Shown: piece after piece, positions 1-14,800 of the stretch
How positions within the stretch are numbered: position 1 is the stretch's first letter
Layout of the letters: every line of letters begins with the position of its first letter
Assembly (NCBI GenBank): GCA_040954595.2
Contig: CM082578.2
Location: 17,794,001-17,858,000 of the forward strand
Source of the DNA: Balanoglossus misakiensis
Lineage: Eukaryota > Hemichordata
Length of the DNA stretch: 64,000 nt
Direction of reading: 5' to 3'
Made by a program: the position numbers and the translations under genes
The notes under the pieces: model-generated
What the model saw: only the letters and a program-made list of their open reading frames with translations
Told to the model about the DNA's origin: nothing
Databases searched by the model: none

Positions 1-3000
1 ATCGGCGAAATTTCGAGATTTGGAAAAGTCGAAAAATCGTCGATTTTTGATGATTTTCCTGAGCTATAACCCATGATTTTTTCAAAAATCGGCGAAATTT
101 CGAGATTTGGAAAAGTCGAAAAATCGTCCATTTTTGATGATTTTCCTGAGCTATAACCCATGATTTTTTCAAAAATCGGCGAAATTTCGAGATTTGGAAA
201 AGTCGAAAAATCGTCGATTTTTGATGATTTTCCTGAGCTATAACCCATGATTTTTTCAAAAATCGGCGAAATTTCGAGATTTGGAAAAGTCGAAAAATCG
301 TCGATTTTTGATGATTTTCCTGAGCTATAACCCATGGTTTTTTCAAAAATCGGCGAAATTTCGAGATTTGGAAAAGTCGAAAAATCGTCGATTTTTGATG
401 ATTTTCCTGAGCTATAACCCATGGTTTTTTCAAAAATCGGCGAAATTTCGAGATTTGGAAAAGTCGAAAAATCGTCGATTTTTGATGATTTTCCTGAGCT
501 ATAACCCATGGTTTATTCAAAAATCGGCGAAATTTCGAGATTTGGAAAAGTCGAAAAATCGTCGATTTTTGATGATTTTCCTGAGCTATAACCCATGGTT
601 TTTTCAAAAATCGGCGAAATTTCGAGATTTGGAAAAGTCGAAAAATCGTCGATTTTTGATGATTTTCCTGAGCTATAACCCATGGTTTTTTCAAAAATCG
701 GCGAAATTTCGAGATTTGGAAAAGTCGAAAAATCGTCGATTTTTGATGATTTTCCTGAGCTATAACCCATGATTTTTTCAAAAATCGGCGAAATTTCGAG
801 ATTTGGAAAAGTCGAAAAATCGTCGATTTTTGATGATTTTCCTGAGCTATAACCCATGATTTTTTCAAAAATCGGCGAAATTTCGAGATTTGGAAAAGTC
901 GAAAAATCGTCGATTTTTGATGATTTTCCTGAGCTATAACCCATGGTTTTTTCAAAAATCGGCGAAATTTCGAGATTTGGAAAAGTCGAAAAATCGTCGA
1001 TTTTTGATGATTTTCCTGAGCTATAACCCATGGTTTTTTCAAAAATCGGCGAAATTTCGAGATTTGGAAAAGTCGAAAAATCGTCAATTTTTGATGATTT
1101 TCCTGAGCTATAACCCATGATTTTTTCAAAAATCGGCGAAATTTCGAGATTTGGAAAAGTCGAAAAATCGTCGATTTTTGATGATTTTCCTGAGCTATAA
1201 CCCATGGTTTTTTCAAAAATCGGCGAAATTTCGAGATTTGGAAAAGTCGAAAAATCGTCGATTTTTGATGATTTTCCTGAGCTATAACCCATGGTTTTTT
1301 CAAAAATCGGCGAAATTTCGAGATTTGGAAAAGTCGAAAAATCGTCGATTTTTGATGATTTTCCTGAGCTATAACCCATGGTTTATTTAAAAATCGGCGA
1401 AATTTCGAGATTTGGAAAAGTCGAAAAATCGTCGATTTTTGATGATTTTCCTGAGCTATAACCCATGGTTTTTTCAAAAATCGGCGAAATTTCGAGATTT
1501 GGAAAAGTCGAAAAATCGTCGATTTTTGATGATTTTCCTGAGCTATAACCCATGTTTTTTTCAAAAATCGGCGAAATTTCGAGATTTGGAAAAGTCGAAA
1601 AATCGTCGATTTTTGATGATTTTCCTGAGCTATAACCCATGATTTTTTCAAAAATCGGCGAAATTTCGAGATTTGGAAAAGTCGAAAAATCGTCGATTTT
1701 TGATGATTTTCCTGAGCTATAACCCATGATTTTTTCAAAAATCGGCGAAATTTTGAGATTTGGAAAAGTCGAAAAATCGTCGATTTTTGATGATTTTCCT
1801 GAGCTATAACCCATGATTTTTTCAAAAATCGGCGAAATTTCGAGATTTGGAAAAGTCGAAAAATCGTCGATTTTTGATGATTTTCCTGAGCTATAACCCA
1901 TGATTTTTTCAAAAATCGGCGAAATTTCGAGATTTGGAAAAGTCGAAAAATCGTCGATTTTTGATGATTTTCCTGAGCTATAACCCATGATTTTTTTCAA
2001 AAATCGGCGAAATTTCGAGATTTGGAAAAGTCGAAAAATCGTCGATTTTTGATGATTTTCCTGAGCTATAACCCATGATTTTTTCAAAAATCGGCGAAAT
2101 TTCGAGATTTGGAAAAGTCGAAAAATCGTCGATTTTTGATGATTTTCCTGAGCTATAACCCATGATTTTTTCAAAAATCGGCGAAATTTCGAGATTTGGA
2201 AAAGTCGAAAAATCGTCGATTTTTGATGATTTTCCTGAGCTATAACCCATGATTTTTTCAAAAATCGGCGAAATTTCGAGATTTGGAAAAGTCGAAAAAT
2301 CGTCGATTTTTGATGATTTTCCTGAGCTATAACCCATGATTTTTTCAAAAATCGGCGAAATTTCGAGATTTGGAAAAGTCGAAAAATCGTCGATTTTTGA
2401 TGATTTTCCTGAGCTATAACCCATGATTTTTTCAAAAATCGGCGAAATTTCGAGATTTGGAAAAGTCGAAAAATCGTCGATTTTTGATGATTTTCCTGAG
2501 CTATAACCCATGATTTTTTCAAAAATCGGCGAAATTTCGAGATTTGGAAAAGTCGAAAAATCGTCGATTTTTGATGATTTTCCTGAGCTATAACCCATGA
2601 TTTTTTCAAAAATCGGCGAAATTTCGAGATTTGGAAAAGTCGAAAAATCGTCGATTTTTGATGATTTTCCTGAGCTATAACCCATGATTTTTTCAAAAAT
2701 CGGCGAAATTTCGAGATTTGGAAAAGTCGAAAAATCGTCGATTTTTGATGATTTTCCTGAGCTATAACCCATGATTTTTTCAAAAATCGGCGAAATTTCG
2801 AGATTTGGAAAAGTCGAAAAATCGTCGATTTTTGATGATTTTCCTGAGCTATAACCCATGATTTTTTCAAAAATCGGCGAAATTTCGAGATTTGGAAAAG
2901 TCGAAAAATCGTCGATTTTTGATGATTTTCCTGAGCTATAACCCATGATTTTTTCAAAAATCGGCGAAATTTCGAGATTTGGAAAAGTCGAAAAATCGTC

Positions 3001-6000
3001 GATTTTTGATGATTTTCCTGAGCTATAACCCATGATTTTTTCAAAAATCGGCGAAATTTCGAGATTTGGAAAAGTCGAAAAATCGTCGATTTTTGATGAT
3101 TTTCCTGAGCTATAACCCATGATTTTTTCAAAAATCGGCGAAATTTCGAGATTTGGAAAAGTCGAAAAATCGTCGATTTTTGATGATTTTCCTGAGCTAT
3201 AACCCATGATTTTTTCAAAAATCGGCGAAATTTCGAGATTTGGAAAAGTCGAAAAATCGTCGATTTTTGATGATTTTCCTGAGCTATAACCCATGATTTT
3301 TTCAAAAATCGGCGAAATTTCGAGATTTGGAAAAGTCGAAAAATCGTCGATTTTTGATGATTTTCCTGAGCTATAACCCATGATTTTTTCAAAAATCGGC
3401 GAAATTTCGAGATTTGGAAAAGTCGAAAAATCGTCGATTTTTGATGATTTTCCTGAGCTATAACCCATGATTTTTTCAAAAATCGGCGAAATTTCGAGAT
3501 TTGGAAAAGTCGAAAAATCGTCGATTTTTGATGATTTTCCTGAGCTATAACCCATGATTTTTTCAAAAATCGGCGAAATTTCGAGATTTGGAAAAGTCGA
3601 AAAATCGTCGATTTTTGATGATTTTCCTGAGCTATAACCCATGATTTTCGGCGAAATTTCGAGATTTGGAAAAGTCGAAAAATCGTCGATTTTTGATGAT
3701 TTTCCTGAGCTATAACCCATGATTTTTTCAAAAATCGGCGAAATTTCGAGATTTGGAAAAGTCGAAAAATCGTCGATTTTTGATGATTTTCCTGAGCTAT
3801 AACCCATGATTTTTTCAAAAATCGGCGAAATTTCGAGATTTGGAAAAGTCGAAAAATCGTCGATTTTTGATGATTTTCCTGAGCTATAACCCATGATTTT
3901 TTCAAAAATCGGCGAAATTTCGAGATTTGGAAAAGTCGAAAAATCGTCGATTTTTGATGATTTTCCTGAGCTATAACCCATGATTTTTTCAAAAATCGGC
4001 GAAATTTCGAGATTTGGAAAAGTCGAAAAATCGTCGATTTTTGATGATTTTCCTGAGCTATAACCCATGATTTTTTCAAAAATCGGCGAAATTTCGAGAT
4101 TTGGAAAAGTCGAAAAATCGTCGATTTTTGATGATTTTCCTGAGCTATAACCCATGATTTTTTCAAAAATCGGCGAAATTTCGAGATTTGGAAAAGTCGA
4201 AAAATCGTCGATTTTTGATGATTTTCCTGAGCTATAACCCATGATTTTTTCAAAAATCGGCGAAATTTCGAGATTTGGAAAAGTCGAAAAATCGTCGATT
4301 TTTGATGATTTTCCTGAGCTATAACCCATGATTTTTTCAAAAATCGGCGAAATTTCGAGATTTGGAAAAGTCGAAAAATCGTCGATTTTTGATGATTTTC
4401 CTGAGCTATAACCCATGATTTTTTCAAAAATCGGCGAAATTTCGAGATTTGGAAAAGTCGAAAAATCGTCGATTTTTGATGATTTTCCTGAGCTATATAT
4501 AGACCCATGATTTTTTCAAAAATCGGCGAAATTTCGAGATTTGGAAAAGTCGAAAAATCGTCGATTTTTGATGATTTTCCTGAGCTATAACCCATGATTT
4601 TTTCAAAAATCGGCGAAATTTCGAGATTTGGAAAAGTCGAAAAATCGTCGATTTTTGATGATTTTCCTGAGCTATAACCCATGATTTTTTCAAAAATCGG
4701 CGAAATTTCGAGATTTGGAAAAGTCGAAAAATCGTCGATTTTTGATGATTTTCCTGAGCTATAACCCATGATTTTTTCAAAAATCGGCGAAATTTCGAGA
4801 TTTGGAAAAGTCGAAAAATCGTCGATTTTTGATGATTTTCCTGAGCTATAACCCATGATTTTTTCAAAAATCGGCGAAATTTCGAGATTTGGAAAAGTCG
4901 AAAAATCGTCGATTTTTGATGATTTTCCTGAGCTATAACCCATGATTTTTTCAAAAATCGGCGAAATTTCGAGATTTGGAAAAGTCGAAAAATCGTCGAT
5001 TTTTGATGATTTTCCTGAGCTATAACCCATGATTTTTTCAAAAATCGGCGAAATTTCGAGATTTGGAAAAGTCGAAAAATCGTCGATTTTTGATGATTTT
5101 CCTGAGCTATAACCCATGATTTTTTCAAAAATCGGCGAAATTTCGAGATTTGGAAAAGTCGAAAAATCGTCGATTTTTGATGATTTTCCTGAGCTATAAC
5201 CCATGATTTTTTCAAAAATCGGCGAAATTTCGAGATTTGGAAAAGTCGAAAAATCGTCGATTTTTGATGATTTTCCTGAGCTATAACCCATGATTTTTTC
5301 AAAAATCGGCGAAATTTCGAGATTTGGAAAAGTCGAAAAATCGTCGATTTTTGATGATTTTCCTGAGCTATAACCCATGATTTTTTCAAAAATCGGCGAA
5401 ATTTCGAGATTTGGAAAAGTCGAAAAATCGTCGATTTTTGATGATTTTCCTGAGCTATAACCCATGATTTTTTCAAAAATCGGCGAAATTTCGAGATTTG
5501 GAAAAGTCGAAAAATCGTCGATTTTTGATGATTTTCCTGAGCTATAACCCATGATTTTTTCAAAAATCGGCGAAATTTCGAGATTTGGAAAAGTTGAAAA
5601 ATCGTCGATTTTTGATGATTTTCCTGAGCTATAACCCATGATTTTTTCAAAAATCGGCGAAATTTCGAGATTTGGAAAAGTCGAAAAATCGTCGATTTTT
5701 GATGATTTTCCTGAGCTATAACCCATGATTTTTTCAAAAATCGGCGAAATTTCGAGATTTGGAAAAGTCGAAAAATCGTCGATTTTTGATGATTTTCCTG
5801 AGCTATAACCCATGATTTTTTCAAAAATCGGCGAAATTTCGAGATTTGGAAAAGTCGAAAAATCGTCGATTTTTGATGATTTTCCTGAGCTATAACCCAT
5901 GATTTTTTCAAAAATCGGCGAAATTTCGAGATTTGGAAAAGTCGAAAAATCGTCGATTTTTGATGATTTTCCTGAGCTATAACCCATGATTTTTTCAAAA

Positions 6001-8156
6001 ATCGGCGAAATTTCGAGATTTGGAAAAGTCGAAAAATCGTCGATTTTTGATGATTTTCCTGAGCTATAACCCATGATTTTTTCAAAAATCGGCGAAATTT
6101 CGAGATTTGGAAAAGTCGAAAAATCGTCGATTTTTGATGATTTTCCTGAGCTATAACCCATGATTTTTTCAAAAATCGGCGAAATTTCGAGATTTGGAAA
6201 AGTCGAAAAATCGTCGATTTTTGATGATTTTCCTGAGCTATAACCCATGATTTTTTCAAAAATCGGCGAAATTTCGAGATTTGGAAAAGTCGAAAAATCG
6301 TCGATTTTTGATGATTTTCCTGAGCTATAACCCATGATTTTTTCAAAAATCGGCGAAATTTCGAGATTTGGAAAAGTCGAAAAATCGTCGATTTTTGATG
6401 ATTTTCCTGAGCTATAACCCATGATTTTTTCAAAAATCGGCGAAATTTCGAGATTTGGAAAAGTCCGAAAAATCGTCGATTTTTGATGATTTTCCTGAGC
6501 TATAACCCATGATTTTTCAAAAATCGGCGAAATTTCGAGATTTGGAAAAGTCGAAAAATCGTCGATTTTTGATGATTTTCCTGAGCTATAACCCATGATT
6601 TTTTCAAAAATCGGCGAAATTTCGAGATTTGGAAAAGTCGAAAAATCGTCGATTTTTGATGATTTTCCTGAGCTATAACCCATGATTTTTTCAAAAATCG
6701 GCGAAATTTCGAGATTTGGAAAAGTCGAAAAATCGTCGATTTTTGATGATTTTCCTGAGCTATAACCCATGATTTTTTCAAAAATGGCGAAATTTCGAGA
6801 TTTGGAAAAGTCGAAAAATCGTCGATTTTTGATGATTTTCCTGAGCTATAACCCATGATTTTTTCAAAAATCGGCGAAATTTCGAGATTTGGAAAAGTCG
6901 AAAAATCGTCGATTTTTGATGATTTTCCTGAGCTATAACCCATGATTTTTTCAAAAATCGGCGAAAATTTCGAGATTTGGAAAAGTCGAAAAATCGTCGA
7001 TTTTTGATGATTTTCCTGAGCTATAACCCATGATTTTTTCAAAAATCGGCGAAATTTCGAGATTTGGAAAAGTCGAAAAATCGTCGATTTTTGATGATTT
7101 TCCTGAGCTATAACCCATGATTTTTTCAAAAATCGGCGAAATTTCGAGATTTGGAAAAGTCGAAAAATCGTCGATTTTTGATGATTTTCCTGAGCTATAA
7201 CCCATGATTTTTCAAAAATCGGCGAAATTTCGAGATTTGGAAAAGTCGAAAAATCGTCGATTTTTGATGATTTTCCTGAGCTATAACCCATGATGTTTTC
7301 AAAAATCGGCGAAATTTCGAGATTTGGAAAAGTCGAAAAATCGTCGATTTTTGATGATTTTCCTGAGCTATAACCCATGATTTTTTCAAAAATCGGCGAA
7401 ATTTCGAGATTTGGAAAAGTCGAAAAATCGTCGATTTTTGATGATTTTCCTGAGCTATAACCCATGATTTTTTCAAAAATCGGCGAAATTTCGAGATTTG
7501 GAAAAGTCGAAAAATCGTCGATTTTTGATGATTTTCCTGAGCTATAACCCATGATTTTTTCAAAAATCGGCGAAATTTCGAGATTTGGAAAAGTCGAAAA
7601 ATCGTCGATTTTTGATGATTTTCCTGAGCTATAACCCATGATTTTTTCAAAAATCGGCGAAATTTCGAGATTTGGAAAAGTCGAAAAATCGTCGATTTTT
7701 GATGATTTTCCTGAGCTATAACCCATGATTTTTTCAAAAATCGGCGAAATTTCGAGATTTGGAAAAGTCGAAAAATCGTCGATTTTTGATGATTTTCCTG
7801 AGCTATAACCCATGATTTTTTCAAAAATCGGCGAAATTTCGAGATTTGGAAAAGTCGAAAATCGTCGATTTTTGATGATTTTCCTGAGCTATAACCCATG
7901 ATTTTTTCAAAAATCGGCGAAATTTCGAGATTTGGAAAAGTCGAAAAATCGTCGATTTTTGATGATTTTCCTGAGCTATAACCCATGATTTTTTCAAAAA
8001 TCGGCGAAATTTCGAGATTTGGAAAAGTCGAAAAATCGTCGATTTTTGATGATTTTCCTGAGCTATAACCCATGATTTTTTCAAAAATCGGCGAAATTTC
8101 GAGATTTGGAAAAGTCGAAAAATCGTCGATTTTTGATGATTTTCCTGAGCTATAAC

Positions 8157-10774
8157 CCATGGTTTTTTCAAAAATCGGCGAAATTTCGAGATTTGGAAAA
8201 GTCGAAAAATCGTCGATTTTTGATGATTTTCCTGAGCTATAACCCATGGTTTTTTCAAAAATCGGCGAAATTTCGAGATTTGGAAAAGTCGAAAAATCGT
8301 CGATTTTTGATGATTTTCCTGAGCTATAACCCATGGTTTTTTCAAAAATCGGCGAAATTTCGAGATTTGGAAAAGTCGAAAAATCGTCGATTTTTGATGA
8401 TTTTCCTGAGCTATAACCCATGTTTTTTCAAAAATCGGCGAAATTTCGAGATTTGGAAAAGTCGAAAAATCGTCGATTTTTGATGATTTTCCTGAGCTAT
8501 AACCCATGGTTTTTTCAAAAATCGGCGAAATTTCGAGATTTGGAAAAGTCGAAAAATCGTCGATTTTTGATGATTTTCCTGAGCTATAACCCATGGTTTT
8601 TTCAAAAATCGGCGAAATTTCGAGATTTGGAAAAGTCGAAAAATCGTCGATTTTTGATGATTTTCCTGAGCTATAACCCATGGTTTTTTCAAAAAATCGG
8701 CGAAATTTCGAGATTTGGAAAAGTCGAAAAATCGTCGATTTTGATGATTTTCCTGAGCTATAACCCATGGTTTTTTCAAAAATCGGCGAAATTTCGAGAT
8801 TTGGAAAAGTCGAAAAATCGTCGATTTTTGATGATTTTCCTGAGCTATAACCCATGGTTTTTTCAAAAATCGGCGAAATTTCGAGATTTGGAAAAGTCGA
8901 AAAATCGTCGATTTTTGATGATTTTCCTGAGCTATAACCCATGGCTTTTTCAAAAATCGGCGAAATTTCGAGATTTGGAAAAGTCGAAAAATCGTCGATT
9001 TTTGATGATTTTCCTGAGCTATAACCCATGGCTTTTTTCAAAAATCGGCGAAATTTCGAGATTTGGAAAAGTCGAAAAATCGTCGATTTTTGATGATTTT
9101 CCTGAGCTATAACCCATGGCTTTTTCAAAAAATCGGCGAAATTTCGAGATTTGGAAAAGTCGAAAAATCGTCGATTTTTGATGATTTTCCTGAGCTATAA
9201 CCCATGGCTTTTTCAAAAATCGGCGAAATTTCGAGATTTGGAAAAGTCGAAAAATCGTCGATTTTTGATGATTTTCCTGAGCTATAACCCATGGCTTTTT
9301 TCAAAAATCGGCGAAATTTCGAGATTTGGAAAAGTCGAAAAATCGTCGATTTTTGATGATTTTCCTGAGCTATAACCCATGGTTTTTTCAAAAATCGGCG
9401 AAATTTCGAGATTTGGAAAAGTCGAAAAATCGTCGATTTTTGATGATTTTCCTGAGCTATAACCCATGGTTTTTTCAAAAATCGGCGAAATTTCGAGATT
9501 TGGAAAAGTCGAAAAATCGTCGATTTTTGATGATTTTCCTGAGCTATAACCCATGGTTTTTTCAAAAATCGGCGAAATTTCGAGATTTGGAAAAGTCGAA
9601 AAATCGTCGATATTTGATGATTTTCCTGAGCTATAACCCATGGTTTTTTCAAAAATCGGCGAAATTTCGAGATTTGGAAAAGTCGAAAAATCGTCGATTT
9701 TTGATGATTTTCCTGAGCTATAACCCATGGTTTTTTCAAAAATCGGCGAAATTTCGAGATTTGGAAAAGTCGAAAATCGTCGATTTTTGATGATTTTCCT
9801 GAGCTATAACCCATGGTTTTTTCAAAAATCGGCGAAATTTCGAGATTTGGAAAAGTCGAAAAATCGTCGATTTTTGATGATTTTCCTGAGCTATAACCCA
9901 TGGTTTTTTCAAAAATCGGCGAAATTTCGAGATTTGGAAAAGTCGAAAAATCGTCGATTTTTGATGATTTTCCTGAGCTATAACCCATGGTTTTTCAAAA
10001 ATCGGCGAAATTTCGAGATTTGGAAAAGTCGAAAAATCGTCGATTTTTGATGATTTTCCTGAGCTATAACCCATGGTTTTTTCAAAAATCGGCGAAATTT
10101 CGAGATTTGGAAAAGTCGAAAAATCGTCGATTTTTGATGATTTTCCTGAGCTATAACCCATGGTTTTTTCAAAAATCGGCGAAATTTCGAGATTTGGAAA
10201 AGTCGAAAAATCGTCGATTTTTGATGATTTTCCTGAGCTATAACCCATGGTTTTTTTCAAAAATCGGCGAAATTTCGAGATTTGGAAAAGTCGAAAAATC
10301 GTCGATTTTTGATGATTTTCCTGAGCTATAACCCATGGTTTTTTCAAAAATCGGCGAAATTTCGAGATTTGGAAAAGTCGAAAAATCGTCGATTTTTGAT
10401 GATTTTCCTGAGCTATAACCCATGGTTTTTTCAAAAATCGGCGAAATTTCGAGATTTGGAAAAGTCGAAAAATCGTCGATTTTTGATGATTTTCCTGAGC
10501 TATAACCCATGGTTTTTTCAAAAATCGGCGAAATTTCGAGATTTGGAAAAGTCGAAAAATCGTCGATTTTTGATGATTTTCCTGAGCTATAACCCATGGT
10601 TTTTTCAAAAATCGGCGAAATTTCGAGATTTGGAAAAGTCCGAAAAATCGTCGATTTTTGATGATTTTCCTGAGCTATAACCCATGGTTTTTTCAAAAAT
10701 CGGCGAAATTTCGAGATTTGGAAAAGTCGAAAAATCGTCGATTTTTGATGATTTTCCTGAGCTATAACCCATGG
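8157..10774. repeat. Satellite sub-domain with the CCATGG variant
   Basis: About 30 successive monomers carry ccatggtttt where the rest of the array has ccatgatttt. Five consecutive units inside it (about 8940-9295) carry a further change, ccatggctttt. The same G variant is interspersed at about 330-1560. One unit near 8418 has lost the G. The clustering shows local spread of variants. Confidence 0.9.
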
Positions 10775-12433
10775 TTTTTTCAAAAATCGGCGAAATTTCG
10801 AGATTTGGAAAAGTCGAAAAATCGTCGATTTTTGATGATTTTCCTGAGCTATAACCCATGATTTTTTCAAAAATCGGCGAAATTTCGAGATTTGGAAAAG
10901 TCGAAAAATCGTCGATTTTTGATGATTTTCCTGAGCTATAACCCATGATTTTTTCAAAAATCGGCGAAATTTCGAGATTTGGAAAAGTCGAAAAATCGTC
11001 GATTTTTGATGATTTTCCTGAGCTATAACCCATGATTTTTTCAAAAATCGGCGAAATTTCGAGATTTGGAAAAGTCGAAAAATCGTCGATTTTTGATGAT
11101 TTTCCTGAGCTATAACCCATGATTTTTTCAAAAATCGGCGAAATTTCGAGATTTGGAAAAGTCGAAAAATCGTCGATTTTTGATGATTTTCCTGAGCTAT
11201 AGCCCATGATTTTATCAAAAATCGGCGAAATTTCGAGATTTGGAAAAGTCGAAAAATCGTCGATTTTTGATGATTTTCCTGAGCTATAGCCATGATTTTT
11301 CAAAAATCGGCGAAATTTCGAGATTTGGAAAAGTCGAAAAATCGTCGATTTTTGATGATTTTCCTGAGCTATAGCCCATGATTTTTTCAAAAATCGGCGA
11401 AATTTCGAGATTTGGAAAAGTCGAAAAATCGTCGATTTTTGATGATTTTTCCTGAGCTATAGCCCATGATTTTTTCAAAAATCGGCGAAATTTCGAGATT
11501 TGGAAAAGTCGAAAAATCGTCGATTTTTGATGATTTTCCTGAGCTATAACCCATGATTTTTCAAAAATCGGCGAAATTTCGAGATTTGGAAAAGTCGAAA
11601 AATCGTCGATTTTTGATGATTTTCCTGAGCTATAACCCATGATTTTTTTAAAAAATCGGCGAATTTCGAGATTTGGAAAAGTCGAAAAATCGTCGATTTT
11701 TGATGATTTTCCTGAGCTATAGCCCATGGTTTTTTCAAAAATCGGCGAAATTTCGAGATTTGGAAAAGTCGAAAAATCGTCGATTTTTGATGATTTTCCT
11801 GAGCTATAACCCATGATTTTTCAAAAATCGGCGAAATTTCGAGATTTGGAAAAGTCGAAAAATCGTCGATTTTTGATGATTTTCCTGAGCTATAACCCAT
11901 GATTTTTTCAAAAATCGGCGAAATTTCGAGATTTGGAAAAGTCGAAAAATCGTCGATTTTTGATGATTTTCCTGAGCTATAACCCATGATTTTTTCAAAA
12001 ATCGGCGAAATTTCGAGATTTGGAAAAGTCGAAAAATCGTCGATTTTTGATGATTTTCCTGAGCTATAACCCATGATTTTTTCAAAAATCGGCGAAATTT
12101 CGAGATTTGGAAAAGTCGAAAAATCGTCGATTTTGATGATTTTCCTGAGCTATAACCCATGATTTTTTCAAAAATCGGCGAAATTTCGAGATTTGGAAAA
12201 GTCGAAAAATCGTCGATTTTTGATGATTTTCCTGAGCTATAACCCATGATTTTTCAAAAATCGGCGAAATTTCGAGATTTGGAAAAGTCGAAAAATCGTC
12301 GATTTTGATGATTTTCCTGAGCTATAACCCATGATTTTTTCAAAAATCGGCGAAATTTCGAGATTTGGAAAAGTCGAAAAATCGTCGATTTTTGATGATT
12401 TTCCTGAGCTATAACCCATGATTTTTTCAAAAA

Positions 12434-12478
12434 TCGGAATTCGAGATTTGGAATCGATTTTTCAAAAATCGGCAAATT
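12434..12478. repeat. Rearranged satellite monomer junction
   Basis: The regular sequence breaks into aaaaatcggaattcgagatt, then tggaatcgattttt, then caaaaatcggcaaatttcg. Parts of two monomers are fused with internal losses, creating GAATTC and ATCGAT sites absent from normal units. It marks the boundary between the indel-rich segment and the highly homogeneous segment to the right. Confidence 0.8.
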
Positions 12479-12530
12479 TCGAGATTTGGAAAAGTCGAAA
12501 AATCGTCGATTTTTGATGATTTTCCTGAGC

Positions 12531-14800
12531 TATAGCCCATGATTTTTTCAAAAATCGGCGAAATTTCGAGATTTGGAAAAGTCGAAAAATCGTCGATTTT
12601 TGATGATTTTCCTGAGCTATAGCCCATGATTTTTTCAAAAATCGGCGAAATTTCGAGATTTGGAAAAGTCGAAAAATCGTCGATTTTTGATGATTTTCCT
12701 GAGCTATAGCCATGATTTTTTCAAAAATCGGCGAAATTTCGAGATTTGGAAAAGTCGAAAAATCGTCGATTTTTGATGATTTTCCTGAGCTATAACCCAT
12801 GATTTTTTCAAAAATCGGCGAAATTTCGAGATTTGGAAAAGTCGAAAAATCGTCGATTTTTGATGATTTTCCTGAGCTATAGCCCATGATTTTTTCAAAA
12901 ATCGGCGAAATTTCGAGATTTGGAAAAGTCGAAAAATCGTCGATTTTTGATGATTTTCCTGAGCTATAGCCCATGATTTTTTCAAAAATCGGCGAAATTT
13001 CGAGATTTGGAAAAGTCGAAAAATCGTCGATTTTTGATGATTTTCCTGAGCTATAGCCCATGATTTTTTCAAAAATCGGCGAAATTTCGAGATTTGGAAA
13101 AGTCGAAAAATCGTCGATTTTTGATGATTTTCCTGAGCTATAGCCCATGATTTTTTCAAAAATCGGCGAAATTTCGAGATTTGGAAAAGTCGAAAAATCG
13201 TCGATTTTTGATGATTTTCCTGAGCTATAGCCCATGATTTTTTCAAAAATCGGCGAAATTTCGAGATTTGGAAAAGTCGAAAAATCGTCGATTTTTGATG
13301 ATTTTCCTGAGCTATAGCCCATGATTTTTTCAAAAATCGGCGAAATTTCGAGATTTGGAAAAGTCGAAAAATCGTCGATTTTTGATGATTTTCCTGAGCT
13401 ATAGCCCATGATTTTTTCAAAAATCGGCGAAATTTCGAGATTTGGAAAAGTCGAAAAATCGTCGATTTTTGATGATTTTCCTGAGCTATAGCCCATGATT
13501 TTTTCAAAAATCGGCGAAATTTCGAGATTTGGAAAAGTCGAAAAATCGTCGATTTTTGATGATTTTCCTGAGCTATAGCCCATGATTTTTTCAAAAATCG
13601 GCGAAATTTCGAGATTTGGAAAAGTCGAAAAATCGTCGATTTTTGATGATTTTCCTGAGCTATAGCCCATGATTTTTTCAAAAATCGGCGAAATTTCGAG
13701 ATTTGGAAAAGTCGAAAAATCGTCGATTTTTGATGATTTTCCTGAGCTATAGCCCATGATTTTTTCAAAAATCGGCGAAATTTCGAGATTTGGAAAAGTC
13801 GAAAAATCGTCGATTTTTGATGATTTTCCTGAGCTATAGCCCATGATTTTTTCAAAAATCGGCGAAATTTCGAGATTTGGAAAAGTCGAAAAATCGTCGA
13901 TTTTTGATGATTTTCCTGAGCTATAGCCCATGATTTTTTCAAAAATCGGCGAAATTTCGAGATTTGGAAAAGTCGAAAAATCGTCGATTTTTGATGATTT
14001 TCCTGAGCTATAGCCCATGATTTTTTCAAAAATCGGCGAAATTTCGAGATTTGGAAAAGTCGAAAAATCGTCGATTTTTGATGATTTTCCTGAGCTATAG
14101 CCCATGATTTTTTCAAAAATCGGCGAAATTTCGAGATTTGGAAAAGTCGAAAAATCGTCGATTTTTGATGATTTTCCTGAGCTATAGCCCATGATTTTTT
14201 CAAAAATCGGCGAAATTTCGAGATTTGGAAAAGTCGAAAAATCGTCGATTTTTGATGATTTTCCTGAGCTATAGCCCATGATTTTTTCAAAAATCGGCGA
14301 AATTTCGAGATTTGGAAAAGTCGAAAAATCGTCGATTTTTGATGATTTTCCTGAGCTATAGCCCATGATTTTTTCAAAAATCGGCGAAATTTCGAGATTT
14401 GGAAAAGTCGAAAAATCGTCGATTTTTGATGATTTTCCTGAGCTATAGCCCATGATTTTTTCAAAAATCGGCGAAATTTCGAGATTTGGAAAAGTCGAAA
14501 AATCGTCGATTTTTGATGATTTTCCTGAGCTATAGCCCATGATTTTTTCAAAAATCGGCGAAATTTCGAGATTTGGAAAAGTCGAAAAATCGTCGATTTT
14601 TGATGATTTTCCTGAGCTATAGCCCATGATTTTTTCAAAAATCGGCGAAATTTCGAGATTTGGAAAAGTCGAAAAATCGTCGATTTTTGATGATTTTCCT
14701 GAGCTATAGCCCATGATTTTTTCAAAAATCGGCGAAATTTCGAGATTTGGAAAAGTCGAAAAATCGTCGATTTTTGATGATTTTCCTGAGCTATAGCCCA
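12531..14800. repeat. Satellite sub-domain with ctatagccc variant
   Basis: About two dozen almost consecutive monomers carry ctatagcccatg instead of ctataacccatg. The same variant recurs in a few units at 11200-11710 and in three adjacent units at about 17400-17590. On the + strand the change swaps one stop triplet (TAA) for another (TAG); it is useful as a domain marker only. Confidence 0.88.

Larger units (their letters stand above)
6465..12478. repeat. Indel-rich satellite segment
   Basis: Many single-base insertions and deletions break the exact 87-bp phase here. Examples are gtccgaaaaatc at about 6464, aaaaatggcg at about 6783, gcgaaaattt at about 6961, atcgtcgattttgatg at about 8730 and again at about 12127 and 12300, and shortened T runs at 6511, 7206, 9990, 11295 and 11557. 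The segments on either side have far fewer. It is probably an older or less homogenised part, or one that was harder to assemble. Confidence 0.8.

Noticed and set aside
1383-6770. A minus-strand open frame of 1795 codons encoding 29-residue repeats (MGYSSGKSSKIDDF...)
   Set aside because: It is the satellite read in one frame. The 87-bp period is exactly 29 codons, so any stop-free monomer frame stays open; single-base indels merely switch it between two equally open frames.
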